Origin: Setaria digitata
Taxonomy: Eukaryota; Nematoda; Chromadorea; Rhabditida; Setariidae
DNA: 64,000 bases
Assembly: GCA_003640385.1 (NCBI GenBank)
Contig: RCAB01000007.1
Span: forward strand, 372,001 to 436,000
Direction: 5' to 3'
Both the position numbers and the translations under genes were made by a program. Of this stretch, positions 14,977-27,405 are shown one piece after another (position 1 is the first letter of the stretch; the number at the start of each line of letters is the position of its first letter). The notes below the pieces were generated by a model, which did no database searches, was not told the DNA's origin, and saw only the letters and a list, made by a program, of their open reading frames with translations.

Positions 14977-17900
14977 ATGCGTCTCGATTTCGTGCAAAAG
15001 CGTATTTCGCAGTTCTTCGAACATTATATTATCCTAATTATCCGTTATCCATGGCCATTTATATTGATACCTGTAGCAGTGACAACTGTACTTTGTACAG
15101 GTTTACAGTATCAACAGGATGCTTATCTGAAAGATGAACTTGATCAGTATGTGCCAATTGATGCTCTAGCACGAAGAGAGTTGCAGCAACTTGATGAATT
15201 ATTTCATATCGATGATTTGGACCCTTTCTATGCTACCAGAAGGTTTACTTGCATTTATTTACTTCAATCACTTTGATCTAAATTAATTTAATCACTTTTT
15301 TCCTTCAGATATGATATTAAGCGAATGGGATACATTATTGTGCGAAGTACTATCGATGATGGTAATGTATTAAAGCCTGTAGTACTGGATGCTGTACTTC
15401 AATTATGGAATGTAATACAACGAATTAAAGTTGAGGGACTAAATAATACCTCTTTTGATTACGCATCCATTTGTGTTAAATTTCCAATTTCACCTGTATT
15501 TGATGAGATAGTTGCAGATATTTTAATGCACAAGTCGTCCAGGTTAGAAGTCCATCTTTTTCCACCTTTATACTGTTCGCTTCATCCACATAAATGATAG
15601 AAATTCTGTAGCTTATTAATTAATTTCGGATATTTTCCAATTCCGTTAGGATTTTTAATGGTATCGTTATGATTAATTAAAGAAACAGCTTTTAGGCTAC
15701 AAGAAAAATGTGTATCAAATCCACTGATAGCAGCATTCAAGATGTTACTAAATGGTGATTTAAGCCCAGAAAATGGCACTGTTGATAAGACTCTTTTGAA
15801 ATTAGTGGCAAATTCATTTTCATCTGACCTGTTAACTAGTGTTTGCAGTCTTCTAGGTGGTATTATATTCGACGAGAAGCATCAAATTTCTGGTTTGAAT
15901 GTTACAGCATTTTTCCAATTTTATTTTTTAGTTTTAATAGTTTAACCATTTTTTTAATATTAAATAAAAATATATCAAATCCACTGATAGCAGCATTCAA
16001 GATATTAGTAAATTGTGACTTAAGCCTAGAAAATGGCAGTATTGATAAGACTCTTTAATCCATGAAATTATATTTTGTAGTAAGTTGGGTGATAAATTTA
16101 TCTGCCTTTCTTAACTTGTACACTTTGAGCTGCAAACTTACAGAAGGAAAGTAATAAGTGATATATGATAATAGAATATATGAAATATTCCATGTTGTTT
16201 CAAAAAATCTATTAAAAAAAAAAAAAGATTTTCAGGTGCTAAAGCGATGATGCTACCATATGCATTACGGCATTCATCTGTATTTCAAGATAGTTTAGCT
16301 GAAAAATGGGAATTAAAATTAGCCGATTTCTTGCCACAGTATGCTTCAAATATTATTAAGACATCACTGTGGACCTATGAAACGATAGCTGCTGAAAGTA
16401 TTCATGGTCGTGAGCAACTAATGAAGTCTGCAATTAGTTACTTTAAAATTAAGCAATTCTGTTTTATCTTCTTCAAAATAGAAAATAATTAAAATCACAT
16501 AACAAGAAATACCTTAACAGTCAGATGCCTCATGAACAGACACAGGAAGGCGCATTTAGAATACTTTATTATTAATGTACAGAAATTTGACGTCTGAAAG
16601 CGATCACAGTAGTTTCATTTCTGCATATTTTATTGATAGATCCATCAGAATATCGGTTTCAGGATGCTATTTCCGTGTTTCTTGACGATATTACTATATA
16701 CAGTTGTATGTTGCTGTCTACCGTCTTGGATTTATTCTCGACCATGGTTAGCTGCTGGTGGAGTTATCAGTGCAGCGAGTGCGGTTATCAGTGCCATTGG
16801 ATTACTGCTACTTTTAGGCTATCACATTACAAGTGTTGCATATTTGATGCCATTCATCATCTTTTGTAAGTTAGTTCCCTCTTAATGTGTAGCTCTACAG
16901 AAACCGAGCCAGGAAGGACTTATGCAAAGTGGCTGTTTCCACGGATGGATTCAGATTCATACAGAGTTCCTGATCTGTCTTTCGGCTGTGCTAATTTAAG
17001 ATTGTTAGCTTATCTGTGATTCTGCTCCGTGTAGATTCTTTGTATTTGATTCTATGTGCATGCTGAATCACACTGCAATTGTAGCTGTTGGCGTGGATAA
17101 TGTATTCATAACGTTATCCACGTGGCGGTCAATGCCTCTTATAGCGCCATTCGAGTTCCGCATGAAGAAGGTATTCTCAGATGCCACAGTATCAATTACC
17201 GTAACTTCCTTCACTGATCTCATTTCATTTACTGTTGGCTGTTTTGCACCATTCCAATCTGTACGAGTAAGCATATTTCCATTCATTTATGAAAATAAAG
17301 TTTTAGTTTAGATGATAATATCTGGACTACTTTCACATTTAATCAATATTACAGTAGCATGCGAACTATCCATTTTCGGGATAATATGAAAAGAGTTTTA
17401 ATTCTGTCTCGAAAACATTGAGTACTTCTGAGACTGTTACTGATTAAAATCCGCCTAGATTAAACTGTTTCTTCAAAAGAATTGAGAGATTGCCATAAAC
17501 TGAATATGAATTAAAATTTATGTCATTCAAGTTAACTCGCATCATTTATTTACAGATGTTTTGTATGTATGCTGTGTTGGCTGTTTTTTTCACATATATT
17601 TATCAAATTACCTTCTTCTCAGGTGAGCGACCAATTTTTCAGAAGATTTCATTTTAAAAAACTTAAAATGCAATGGATCACTTCATAAACGTTGTGTATT
17701 TTGGAAATGTACGTCAAGATATGACAATAATATGACATCGTCATTATTTCAGCCTGGTATGTTGAACAAGGCAAAGGACTCAAGTCAAAGTAATAAACAT
17801 TTTAGAAGACAGAAAGATTGCACAAGAATTCTGTCGGATGTTAACCATGTGGAAATTTTCAGGTATTCTAGTTCTAACGAGTAAACGTGAGTTTACCGAA

Positions 17901-20900
17901 CGACACTGCCTGACATTTCGAAAAGTTAAAAAATACCAAAAAAAGACATGTTCCAGTATGAATGTCTATCCTGAAGGTTTATTTGACCTTTTCAAGAATT
18001 TGATTCACAAAATATAGATTTATTGAGTGTTAAGAATGAAAAATAAAGCAAATAAATTAAGGATGAAAAAATAAATTAATAGTGCAATGACTTGCAGTAA
18101 TTGTCATTCGGAACTTTCAAACTGTAGATTTTCTTTGTTCTAAAATCTAATTAGTACATTAATTTGAAAGATAGAAAGTATTTGAAAGTAGGAAAGCAAA
18201 TTTTTCTTCTCTAGAAAAGGATGAAATTTTCACTTTCAGTTTCATTATACAAAATTCATACGGTTTGTTGGCCAGCAGTTAAAGAGCATCGAGAAACGAT
18301 ATCCAATTGTAATCACTTGCTTGCAAACTTTTTCCGTACCACTTATTCAGATTGGTTATTGAAACCACTGATTCGATTAACGATATTATTACTTTTCATC
18401 TTATATCTCGTAGGTTCTGACATTCAATTTGAAATGTCTCATTTCTCAAATTTAATAACTCTTAATTAATATACGAGACTGCGTCATTGAACCAGTTTCA
18501 CTAATTTAAAGTAAATTTCAATTGGAAAACGAAATGTCTATTCACTTTTTAATTCAGATAACATCAATTTGGGGCTGCATGCACGTGAAATTGGGCCTTG
18601 AACCGAATGACTTACTTTCAGTAAATTCATACGGTCGTGAAGCCATATCTGTCATGGAAAAATATTTCTCTGGTAAGCTCTCTTTCATTTCCTATTTAAT
18701 GTCAAAAGACGTAGTGCACGAAAATTTAATCAATTAACCACTTCCCGCTATTTTGAAATATGTTGGTTTTAGAATAAATATCAGATTCTTCTTTACATTA
18801 GTTCCATATTTGGCTCATTTCACGCTACCAACTGTTCCCATGCAACTTCTCATTAACCTTCTGGAGTAGATTACTAAATCATCGATTCGTCTACTCTCAA
18901 TATGAACTCCCAATTTCAAGTGCACATGAAGAAGTGAAGATTTGTTTTTTAATATTTGCCTGATTTATCTGAACTTCTTGTTTCTTGAAGCCGATTAGAT
19001 AAGTGATATGTTATTAACTGCTCTCAACATACATGCTAATTTTTAAATGTTACTTGCTAAATAGATTTAGGCACAATAGCAGACTGATTTACAAATGATT
19101 TACTTGGAACTATTCGAATTAAGCTGAGCCAAGTCTATCATTACTGCTCGTTTTCAGGCAGTGACACTAAGTGTAACAAAATAATTTTTAAAGACAAAAA
19201 AGTTGTCTTCATACGGCTAAACATTTTTAGATTATGGATCATATCTGCATGTATGGATGTATGATTTGTCGAAAATGAACTTTTCAAATCGGCAATTTTG
19301 GACGGTCTTGGAAGATGAAATAGCGCTTTACGAATATACTGAATATACAGGTCCCAGTGATTCATGGTCAATTTTAGATGTTTGATAATTATTATTGAAA
19401 ACTCTTATGCTGCAAATATTTGCCAGCTCGCCTGAGATGATGTTAAATTCTTGAAAAGCATGCCGATATTTTGCGTAGCAATGAAAAATATTTGGAATGT
19501 GAAATGATGAAAAATTAATATTTCGGTGGAAGCTGGATTCTCAGAGTTTTTTGACATTTGAAACTTCAAAATTCTTGAAATTTCAAAGGAGAAGAATTTG
19601 GTTTATCTAGAAATTATAAGAATTTTAAAGCTAATAGGTAATTTCTAAAAACGATGAAGTTTCAGGTTACGCACCATGAGGCAGTACTTTGAGAAAAGTA
19701 ATATTGAAATAACATCTAACAATTTTGTCTATGTTTTAAAAAATATTTTTCTTTCTCAACCGCAATTTGCTCGTTATAAACGGTATGCTTAACCGTTCAT
19801 GATGGTATCATTTTCTTCTTCCTAAACATTTGATAAAGTGTAATTAACACCATATTATAATAGACTTACCTTTACCCTACATTTCAACATATCGTAGTAG
19901 AAACATCATTTTAGCGATATTTTGTTTGACTCCACGGGTAAATTACTTGAAGTTTCACGTATCCTGGTTCAGTTGCGTCATGTTGGAACCTGCAACCAGT
20001 CTCGTGCTATGAGAATTTTGAGGAACATTGCGAAGTCGAGTTCCATTAAAACTGGAGTATACGCTGATTTCTTTCAGGTAAAAATTACAAATCATTTCAA
20101 AGTAAAATTGATTGATATTCATGACATTTGATCATGATTATGAATTCGAATGTGATGATCAGATTTACATTTCAACAGTTTGCGGAGCAGTACAATGCAG
20201 TGCTCCCAGCTACGCTTTCAACGATCGCTATTGCTAGTCTTGCTGTAATTATTGTTTCGTTAGTCCTTATACCGAAAAGAATAGCATTATTATGGGTTCC
20301 AATCAGTATCGTATCAGTTAATTTGGGTATTCTCGGTTTCATGACCATATGGAATGTTCGTCTGGATTTCGTCTCAATGATTACAATTGTTATGAGTGTC
20401 GGATTTTGCGTCGATTTTGCCTCACATTTGGCATTTAATTTCGCTAAGGTTTTTCATAATTTCAAATTTCTAATCTCATTTCAATTCGTGAATTATTCTA
20501 TTTTACATGCTGTACTGCCGATTATTGAAAAGTCAGAAGTCACACAGTTTGCAGTTGGGCGCATTTCTTATTTTGAAACTTTTTCAAGGGTTTCTCCTTT
20601 ATCAAAGAAATTTGAAGTCCTAAAATTCAAATGAATCAAAAGTCAGTATGAAATGCTACATTATTTTTTCCACTCACTAGTCTAACACGATATTAAAGCA
20701 ACCGATCTGCAGGGCAAAGGGATTCGATCATCCGACCGGATGCGCAATGCATTATATAATGTTGGTGTTCCAATAGTACAATCTGCCAGTAGCACAATTA
20801 TCGGTAAGGTTTAGAGTTTTCAAAAACTTGACTTAGAATCATTTTCGACATGGTGAAAGCATTAGCAAGAAATATATAGTCTTAACATCATATTCAGTGA

Positions 20901-21698
20901 AAGATATTTCTATAATTACAGGTGTTTCATTTTTGATATCGATTGACAACTATGTATTCCGCTCATTCCTAAAAACGATTATCTTAGTGATAACAATTGG
21001 CGCTTTGCATAGCTTATTAATACTTCCTATCTTCCTTACGCTGTTCAACTCTGAGGAAGAAACCAAGTAAGTTCAACATAGCGTTTCCTACAGTACCACC
21101 TCAAATTATTCTTTCTCATTTTTTAATTTCGCTTTTGAAAGCTTTCTTTTCTGCTACAGTTGACAATAAATAGCTATGAAATTAGTCAGAAAGAATGGTG
21201 AACCTATCCTGTCATCATCAAGTTTTTATGAGCTGCTCGTATGAAGTACTAGTTTCGTGCCAAAGCATTAGCAGTAGTGAATTCCCTAACTGGNGGAAAG
21301 AATGGTGAACCTATCCTGTCATCATCAAGTTTTTATGAGCTGCTCATATGAAGTACTAGTTTCGTGCCAAAGCATTAGCAGTAGTGAATTCCCTAACTGG
21401 ATATAAATAGCAAAAGAAAAAGTCACTATATGCTAAAGAAAATTAAATCTTTCATAGATATGCTGAACCGGAAAAAGGTAATTCCAGTGGAAGAACAAAG
21501 AAAACAGCAGTAAAATCTCCGTTCACATGGTCTGAAGCTTCCTCATCCATTGAAAAAATAAGCAAAGGCGCTAAACACATCAAAAACAATAGAAAAACCA
21601 ACCAAGTAGGCTTTCCGGAGATTATATTGGGATATAAGGACATTATGAATCTCGTTTCAGGTTCCAAAAATAGAAATTTGAACTCAAAAACTATTTAA
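14977..21698 (+). CDS. Patched-related (PTR) family membrane protein
   Basis: An RND-superfamily transporter-like protein with a sterol-sensing domain; nematode PTRs act at epithelial and cuticle surfaces. Exons: 14977-15242, 15309-15542, 15696-15892, 16236-16425, 16663-16865, 17085-17266, 17556-17622, 17753-17789, about 17806-17862, about 18220-18409, 18558-18672, 19231-19366, 19666-19782, 19915-20077, 20179-20448, 20713-20803, 20922-21066, 21458-21698 (TAA), about 966 residues. Two joins are uncertain: 16425 to 16663, and 17862 to 18220 (CTAG at 18214 is an alternative acceptor). Visible hallmarks are a first TM helix at about 26-43, the sterol-sensing stretch with YLMPFIIF and VGVDNVFITLSTW, the second-half loop (CMHVKLGLEPNDLL), the repeat GFCVDFASH, and VQSASSTIIG. 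The C-terminal tail is basic and soluble. The last intron holds an apparent assembly duplication around an N at 21294. An alternative last exon may exist at 21766. Confidence 0.9.
15972..16055 (+). pseudogene. Decayed partial duplicate of PTR exon 3 within the following intron
   Basis: These 84 bases match 15712-15795 of PTR exon 3 at roughly 90% by eye, offset by 260 bp. The copy still encodes NPLIAAFK but soon meets a stop (DKTL then TAA). It has no splice-site context like the functional exon and changes at several conserved codons. No N is nearby, so this looks like a real intragenic duplication rather than an assembly join. Confidence 0.75.
21189..21400. repeat. Two about 105-bp direct copies around a single N (likely unmerged contig overlap)
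   Basis: 21189-21293 and 21296-21400 are near-identical; the one clear difference is CTGCTCGTATG versus CTGCTCATATG. N at 21294 sits exactly between them. Four other Ns in the window have the same geometry. The segment lies in the last PTR intron, so the coding model is unaffected. Confidence 0.8.
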
Positions 21699-21765
21699 GT
21701 TAGAAAACTCATTAGTGATCAAATCCCTTCAAATTTTATCATAGAAAGAAAAGTAACAACTCTAG

Positions 21766-21960
21766 ATGACGCCGAATCTGGATGCTGCCATGTTACAGAC
21801 TTACTGGAATGATCGATGTTACTATCCTAATGCGTACGAGATAAACTGGAACAGAGAATGGACGAGTGTGTCCCAGGAAGAATTCACAAAACGAATTTAC
21901 TCGAATTTCTACCCTTTCTTTATAGCTCCCAGATACGGTACTATTACTTACTCATTGTAA
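21766..21960 (+). other. Possible alternative last exon of the PTR gene
   Basis: An open stretch of 64 codons after a CTCTAG acceptor ends in TAA and encodes an aromatic-rich peptide (WNDRCYYPNAYEINWNREW). A GTAGGC donor at 21606 within the final PTR exon is in phase 0, so joining 21605 to 21766 keeps the frame and would replace the last 31 residues. It is equally possible that this is an unused open frame. No recognised domain. Confidence 0.35.
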
Positions 21961-22322
21961 CTATAATCTTCAAAAATTCAAAATTTTAAACTTTTGAAAA
22001 TTGATAACCAAATGGAGCAAACCGCAATACACCAACTGGCATCGTGTTTAGCTTTTTTATGGGAAACTGAACACTATTTCGTATGTTGTTATGGCCAATG
22101 TTGATGAGGAGTTACACAATTTAAGTGGAACTTGAAAAGATGAAAAAAAAAGTGCTGCAGCGGAAATTTTACGAGCAATAAGCATTTTAAGAAACTACTT
22201 TCCCTGTGTTATGCTTGAAAAGGAAGCTACATATACCGTTCTAGCTCCCTTTACTGTTATGTTCTTCTGCGCTGCTTATTTGAGAAGCTTTAATTTCATC
22301 AAATTAACTCTGAAACAAAATT

Positions 22323-23786
22323 TCAGGAATATTTTTTAGTAAAAACCCTCATGACAATTACCATAGATAAGAATGACATAACTATAGCACAAACACCTAC
22401 AATGTACAAGCAATCACACCATGAACGATATGCACGCTCTTCAAGTCGTTTGTTTTCCCTCAACAGACTTCCTTTATGGCTATTTGCCGCAAACTGCAGT
22501 CGAGATAATGTCTAAAACACAGAAGATTTGGAAGTAATGTTTAATTCACAAAAATTCGTTTTTCTTTTTTTTTTTTTTTTTTCCAAGAATTTTTATCGAA
22601 ATATTCTCACAGGCTTCCTGAACACAAAAAAAAAAAAACCATCCGTATCTCGAAAGAACAACTGCGACTAGTACAAAATTTGGTACATCATTTTCACACT
22701 ATACTAACATCATGCTCCATTTGACTATATGGATTCAGTTAAATATTTCTAAGAATACAAACAGCGTTATCCTCTTTGATGACAGTACCAGCTGTTGAAT
22801 ATGTTTGCTTCATTAAACGTGCCATATCATATAACTCGTCCATCAAATTTTCTTGCTTCTCAGCCTCACGCCGAGCAATTTGTTCTGGATTTAAATCAAG
22901 ATCAATCGTTGCTGGTCTGAACAATTTAATGTTATGAAATAAAATGAGCAAATAAGATTCTGAAATTTTTCTTTTGTTTGGAATAAGTTTTTTTCTTTCT
23001 TTTTTTTATAATAGCGACAAAATATTGCAGAATTTATGACACAATTAACCTTTCTGATTCTCCAAGTAACTGCATACGCAAATTAGCTTGTTCTGCGGCT
23101 TTTATTTTTGCTTTAATAATAAAAGATTCTTCTTCGGCTGAATCGCCAGTATCAACTTCGAAATCAGCTGGCAATTCCTGTTCATTACTAACTGTGTGAG
23201 AATTCTGAAACTAAGTCTGTTTGAAAATCCTAAAACAAGGTCGAAAAAAAAAATCATATTTACCTTCTGCTCTGCCTCGATCTGGATACGTAATGAGCTT
23301 AAATTTTCTCCATAATATTTTAAAACATCTCTATCAATATTCCTGAAAAGCAATTCGTTCTCGAAGTTTTTGCGAGTAACATTATAGAAATTGAATGATA
23401 AACAACCACCGATTTCACTGGTTCAACTTGCAAACTTAATATCTCCTTAAATCGTTAGGTGATTGTTGCGTCAACGTTTCATCTTCTACATTTCTGGAAT
23501 GTGAAAAAACCTGGCATTTTCAGCTATATATTTTAGACTGTATAAATAAAGTATACCAAGCTCGTAGTCATAAACGATGGATTATCACGAAAGACGTATC
23601 TTAGCATTTTAAACATAAAGACATAATGGTGTACCTATTCTGTTGCAACCGATTATATATCTCTTCAAGTTCTTTCAATGCTGCATGAAGTTTGAATATA
23701 TTAAAAGATATATCTTCCGCGAGAAGCCGTTCAGTTCGATCCAACAACTGTTGAAAATTCACTTCATCCGCTGTAATAGTTCCCAT
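22323..23786 (-). CDS. USE1: USE1-like ER SNARE (vesicle transport protein)
   Basis: A Q-SNARE for Golgi-to-ER retrograde transport, working with the syntaxin-18/Sec20 complex. Exons in transcript order: 23786-23635, 23342-23264, 23204-23050, 22916-22763, 22511-22323 (TGA); all phases fit; 242 residues. The N-terminal half is helical and acidic. The C-terminal half carries the SNARE helix, with the block ENLMDELYDMARLMKQTY followed by VIKEDNATLSRL, which aligns by eye with human USE1 (ENLQEKL..MLGLARSLK..., VIKKDNQTLSHSL). A single hydrophobic tail anchor (CLYIVGVCAIVMSFLSMVIV) ends close to the C-terminus, as in the family. It lies 0.9 kb downstream of the proteasome gene on the same strand. 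Shared transcription is possible, but the gap is wide for a nematode operon. Confidence 0.85.
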
Positions 23787-24723
23787 TACCGTAACTGAAA
23801 ATAATCAGCAGAATTATTTTTCGAAGGGTGGAAGAACTGATCACTAGAAGTAAAGTCCTCCACCATTGGCTCTTATTTACAGAACAATTTAGTATGAAAC
23901 ATTTCTCGGGGCTACTCTAGATATTGAATGAGAACTGATATAACACCAAATTATTATAAAACCAGTGCTCAAAAAAAAAACGCCTTCTCCGCCAGCATCT
24001 ATTCAAAAAGAAAATGACATTTTGAAAAAAAAAAAAAAAAAAACTAAGGAACACGTTTTCTGAGTTCAGAACTCTTTTGAAAGAATTCTGAAGAGAAATC
24101 TGCAGCACCAGTAAATTCAGAGAAAGTAGGGACCTTTGGAAATGGTAACTCTATGAGTACATTGATGGCAAATTATTTTTAAAAAGGGAAAAACGACGAA
24201 ACATCCCTTTATTGCAATTAATTATGATATAAACCAAACATAATGCCAACGCACAAGTTCAACAAAACAAAACAACGAAAAGGCAAAATTCGTTCATGAG
24301 AAACGATTATTGAAAATCCAAAAATTCACGAATTTGTGATTCACGCATTTTGTTCAACTGAAAAGTTTCCAAATATTTCATAGCTATGGTAACGCATATT
24401 CAACAAAAGCAATACTAAAATTTTTTACCAACTAAACTGAAAGCATATCTCAATATACGAGATATGCTAACAGAAACAACGGACGATCCAGACAATCCTT
24501 CCAAATTTGATAAAAAAAAAAAGCTATCATAAAATTTAATACATAAGTAGAAGGATCTTGCACGAAATCCGGATTGTACCTCTTATTATTAAATTAGATT
24601 AATAAAAATCTCAGAAATGGAATTGCAATTTATGGAGCTCAAGAAACAAGGATGAAAAATTGATAAACTCGATTTCATCAGTATATAATCACGAAAATTT
24701 TCAACTCTCCTTCTATTTTAGAA
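23787..24723. other. Spacer between PAS-3 and USE1 genes
   Basis: About 0.9 kb of AT-rich DNA with A and T homopolymers (24029-24044 region). No exon recognised. A minus-strand AATAAA (plus TTTATT at 24208-24213) could serve PAS-3, but it lies about 510 bp past the stop codon. Confidence 0.5.
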
Positions 24724-26926
24724 CTAAACAAGTTGCTGAGCTTCTTGTTCTTTTTCTTTTTCTTCATGTTCTTTGATTAGTTGCGAAACTTCAGCACTAC
24801 TCAGATTCTCTACCACTGTTTTGTCATTACGCCGCGTTAGTGTTGCCATTTCAACTGAAAAATCATGTGAATACAAGCAACATTTAAGAAAGAGCTCAAA
24901 AGTATATCAACATTGATTGACACTAAAGTTTACAAATATAATGCATAAACAAAAATCTTGACAATGGATGGAGTGATATAGCAACAATGATACCACTGAA
25001 TATATAACACCCCTCTTGCTGCGATTTTAAATCAGAGTCGTTTTTTTCCACTTAATATTAATATTTGTTAGTATTACAGAGAAATATATGAAGCAAACTT
25101 CAAATTCAATATTGGCATTGTTTTACAAATAGAGAGGGAAGCATACTTTTTTCTGCAGATAACTTCACGTCCAAAGTTTTCGACAAAACCTTCATGGCCA
25201 GTTTCTTAGCTTCAGCAAGATCCGGTGATTTGTATTCTTGTTTTAACAACGATACAGCAGCCTAAAAAAGCGAACTAGAGTAAGCACAAATATCTACTAT
25301 TGTTTCTTCGCTCAACAGCATTTTAATGCTATGTAATCAGAGTGACGCATTCTTATTCGCTTAATTTCAGTTTAAAATCTGCCAAATAATGTAGACATTT
25401 CATGCTAAATTAATATAAACTCCTTATCAAAGAGAAATAAGAAAAGTTTTAAGTCATCAAATAAAAAAATAAAAAAGTAGTCATAAAAAAATAAATAAAT
25501 AAGCATCTTACGTACCTGATGGTTATTTCCTATGCAAGTTGCTTTCCAACCGGTATAATTACCACTTGGATCTGACTGATATAATTGATAACCGAAATGC
25601 TGGTCCCAACCCATATAAAGCAAAGAAACGCCAAACGGTCGCTTTCCTGTAGTGATAATTATTAAAAAAAGATTTGAAAATTTCTGTCTTTACAAAAACA
25701 GAACAAGCAACTCAGAATTGGTTTTTCTTTCTCCTTTATATGCATGACAAAAAGATATGGACCATCCAGAAGAGTTTAAATGAAAAAGTTGCCTCATAAC
25801 TTTGAAATTATACACTCAGGCAAATTGTCATGCTCTTAACAATGAAGCAGGGAAAAAAAATACCCAATTAGTTTTCGCAAAAAGCGCACTTCAAGAATCC
25901 TTTTAAGAAAGCAAAAGCAGAAAGCAACCTTACCTCCAACTTGTGTATAGCGCTGCTTCTCGTTACAAAGCATCTGTACCAGTTGCTCAACAGGAATATG
26001 TTCACCGTAACTATACTTATAATCCGCTGCCCAAAATCTCAAATGGTTAATCAAAATGTTGGCGTCGGCTGTAATTCCAGCCACTGTACACGCAATATTA
26101 TCGGCCAGTCGGTAAATTTTTTCAGTTAAAACCTAAAAATTAATGCGAAGTTAATTTTGAAAGTATTCATTTGAATTTAGATAGCTAACAACGAAGAGTT
26201 TCCCCGAATATTGGTGTAGCATACAAAGAAAAAACCGTTCATAAATTTTAGACGAAATCATTTCCTTTAATCTTCACAAGGTTTTTTTTTTTTTTCTCAA
26301 GTCCTTACAAGAATTCACATAGTAAACCATTTTGAAACCGAAAAAGCATACTTCATCATCAAGTAACTTGTGCACATTCCGCTTTTCAGCAGCAATAAGG
26401 ATACCATCTGAGGCTAAAATACCGAGACAAGTACCCGCATGAGATATAGCCTCCATTGCATACTCCACTTGATAAAGGCGACCTTCTGGTGAGAAAATAG
26501 TGGTACGAGTATCATAGCGTCGAGCCTGAAATTTGACGCTCACTAACATATACGGCCGTTAAGTCAATGGACACTCTAAAAAGGAGGAGGTGAGGACAAT
26601 AACCCAGGTAGAGCCATAGTTCACTCAATCTCCAGTACTTGTATTTGTTTATAAAACATTTTTCTGGAGCTTATATGATCGACCACATTTACCGACATTT
26701 CACTCAATCTGTCTGCATAAAATACGGAGTGGTGATAAAATGGCGAAATCATAATTACTTGCGAGTAAATATACCCTTTTCCATGGATCTTAATCCTTCA
26801 CGTTGTATGGACGATGTTACTTATTTAGCAGGGGTATGAAGAGTTGAGTCCCAAAGATCTGGCACAAGAGAAAACTCTGTCTAAATAAATTTCTAAAAGA
26901 ACATTTAAATCTCTAGGACTTACCAT
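24724..26926 (-). CDS. pas-3: 20S proteasome subunit alpha-4 (PSMA4/PAS-3)
   Basis: A structural subunit of the outer alpha ring of the 20S proteasome. Exons in transcript order: 26926-26924 (ATG only), 26525-26352, 26132-25934, 25646-25516, 25261-25147, 24854-24724 (TAG); 250 residues, matching the family length. The protein begins M then [20 protein letters not shown], the alpha-subunit N-terminal signature, and continues with [33 protein letters not shown] and YLYMGW-type core strands. The C-terminus is Glu/Lys-rich ([13 protein letters not shown]). The isolated start codon was chosen because ATG at 26926 is followed by a perfect GTAAGT donor, and joining it to the TTTCAG acceptor at 26525 gives exactly the conserved MARRYDTR start. 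A local in-frame TTG or ATG near 26549 would give an atypical N-terminus. Confidence 0.95.
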
Positions 26927-27405
26927 TAGAATATAGTCTGTATTCCTCAAGCGACGACTCTACCTGAAATAGACGAGTATATGAGCCTTATGTCACATCT
27001 GCGAATCTTCACATATCATAACGCAATTATCTCGAGTTCTTCTTGATCTAGCCCTCAATCACTGACCCCTCGTCCCGTAAATCGTTGTCCATCACCCCAC
27101 CACACACCACATTCATTTGTTGACACCCGCAGTCGTCCACGCCAGCATATCTTCTTCTTGTCTCACTATGCAAACTGCTATTCCTAATATGTGAGTGAAT
27201 ACATCCAGTTAAGGAGAAGACCTAGTTAAAAAGAAGAAGACCGAGATTATCAAGATGTGAGGGAAGACAAAAGGCATTGAGGTTGTTAAGAGTATTACGA
27301 GAATCGAACTCACGTTGATGCACTTATCCATCTTGTTGAACAAGTAAGGGACGTTAGTGTATATTTGCAATATTCAACAAAGCAGTTCAAAGTGTGTGGA
27401 ATAAT
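26927..27405. other. Spacer upstream of PAS-3 and downstream of the protease
   Basis: This 0.48 kb contains the PAS-3 5' leader and the protease 3' UTR. On the minus strand, CTATTTCAG ending at 26964 lies about 38 nt before the PAS-3 start codon. It would be a good spliced-leader acceptor, though this is inferred only from the motif. A slightly C-rich stretch lies near 27050-27120. Confidence 0.45.

Noticed and set aside
23390..23505. Possible extra USE1 exon on the minus strand (open frame after TTCCAG)
   Set aside because: The flanking exons already join in phase with USE1-like length and spacing, and the candidate meets a stop before a usable donor.
27290..27330. tRNA T-arm-like string (GAATCGAACTC on plus)
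   Set aside because: The T stem needs two G-U pairs, and no acceptor stem, D arm or anticodon arm could be placed around it.
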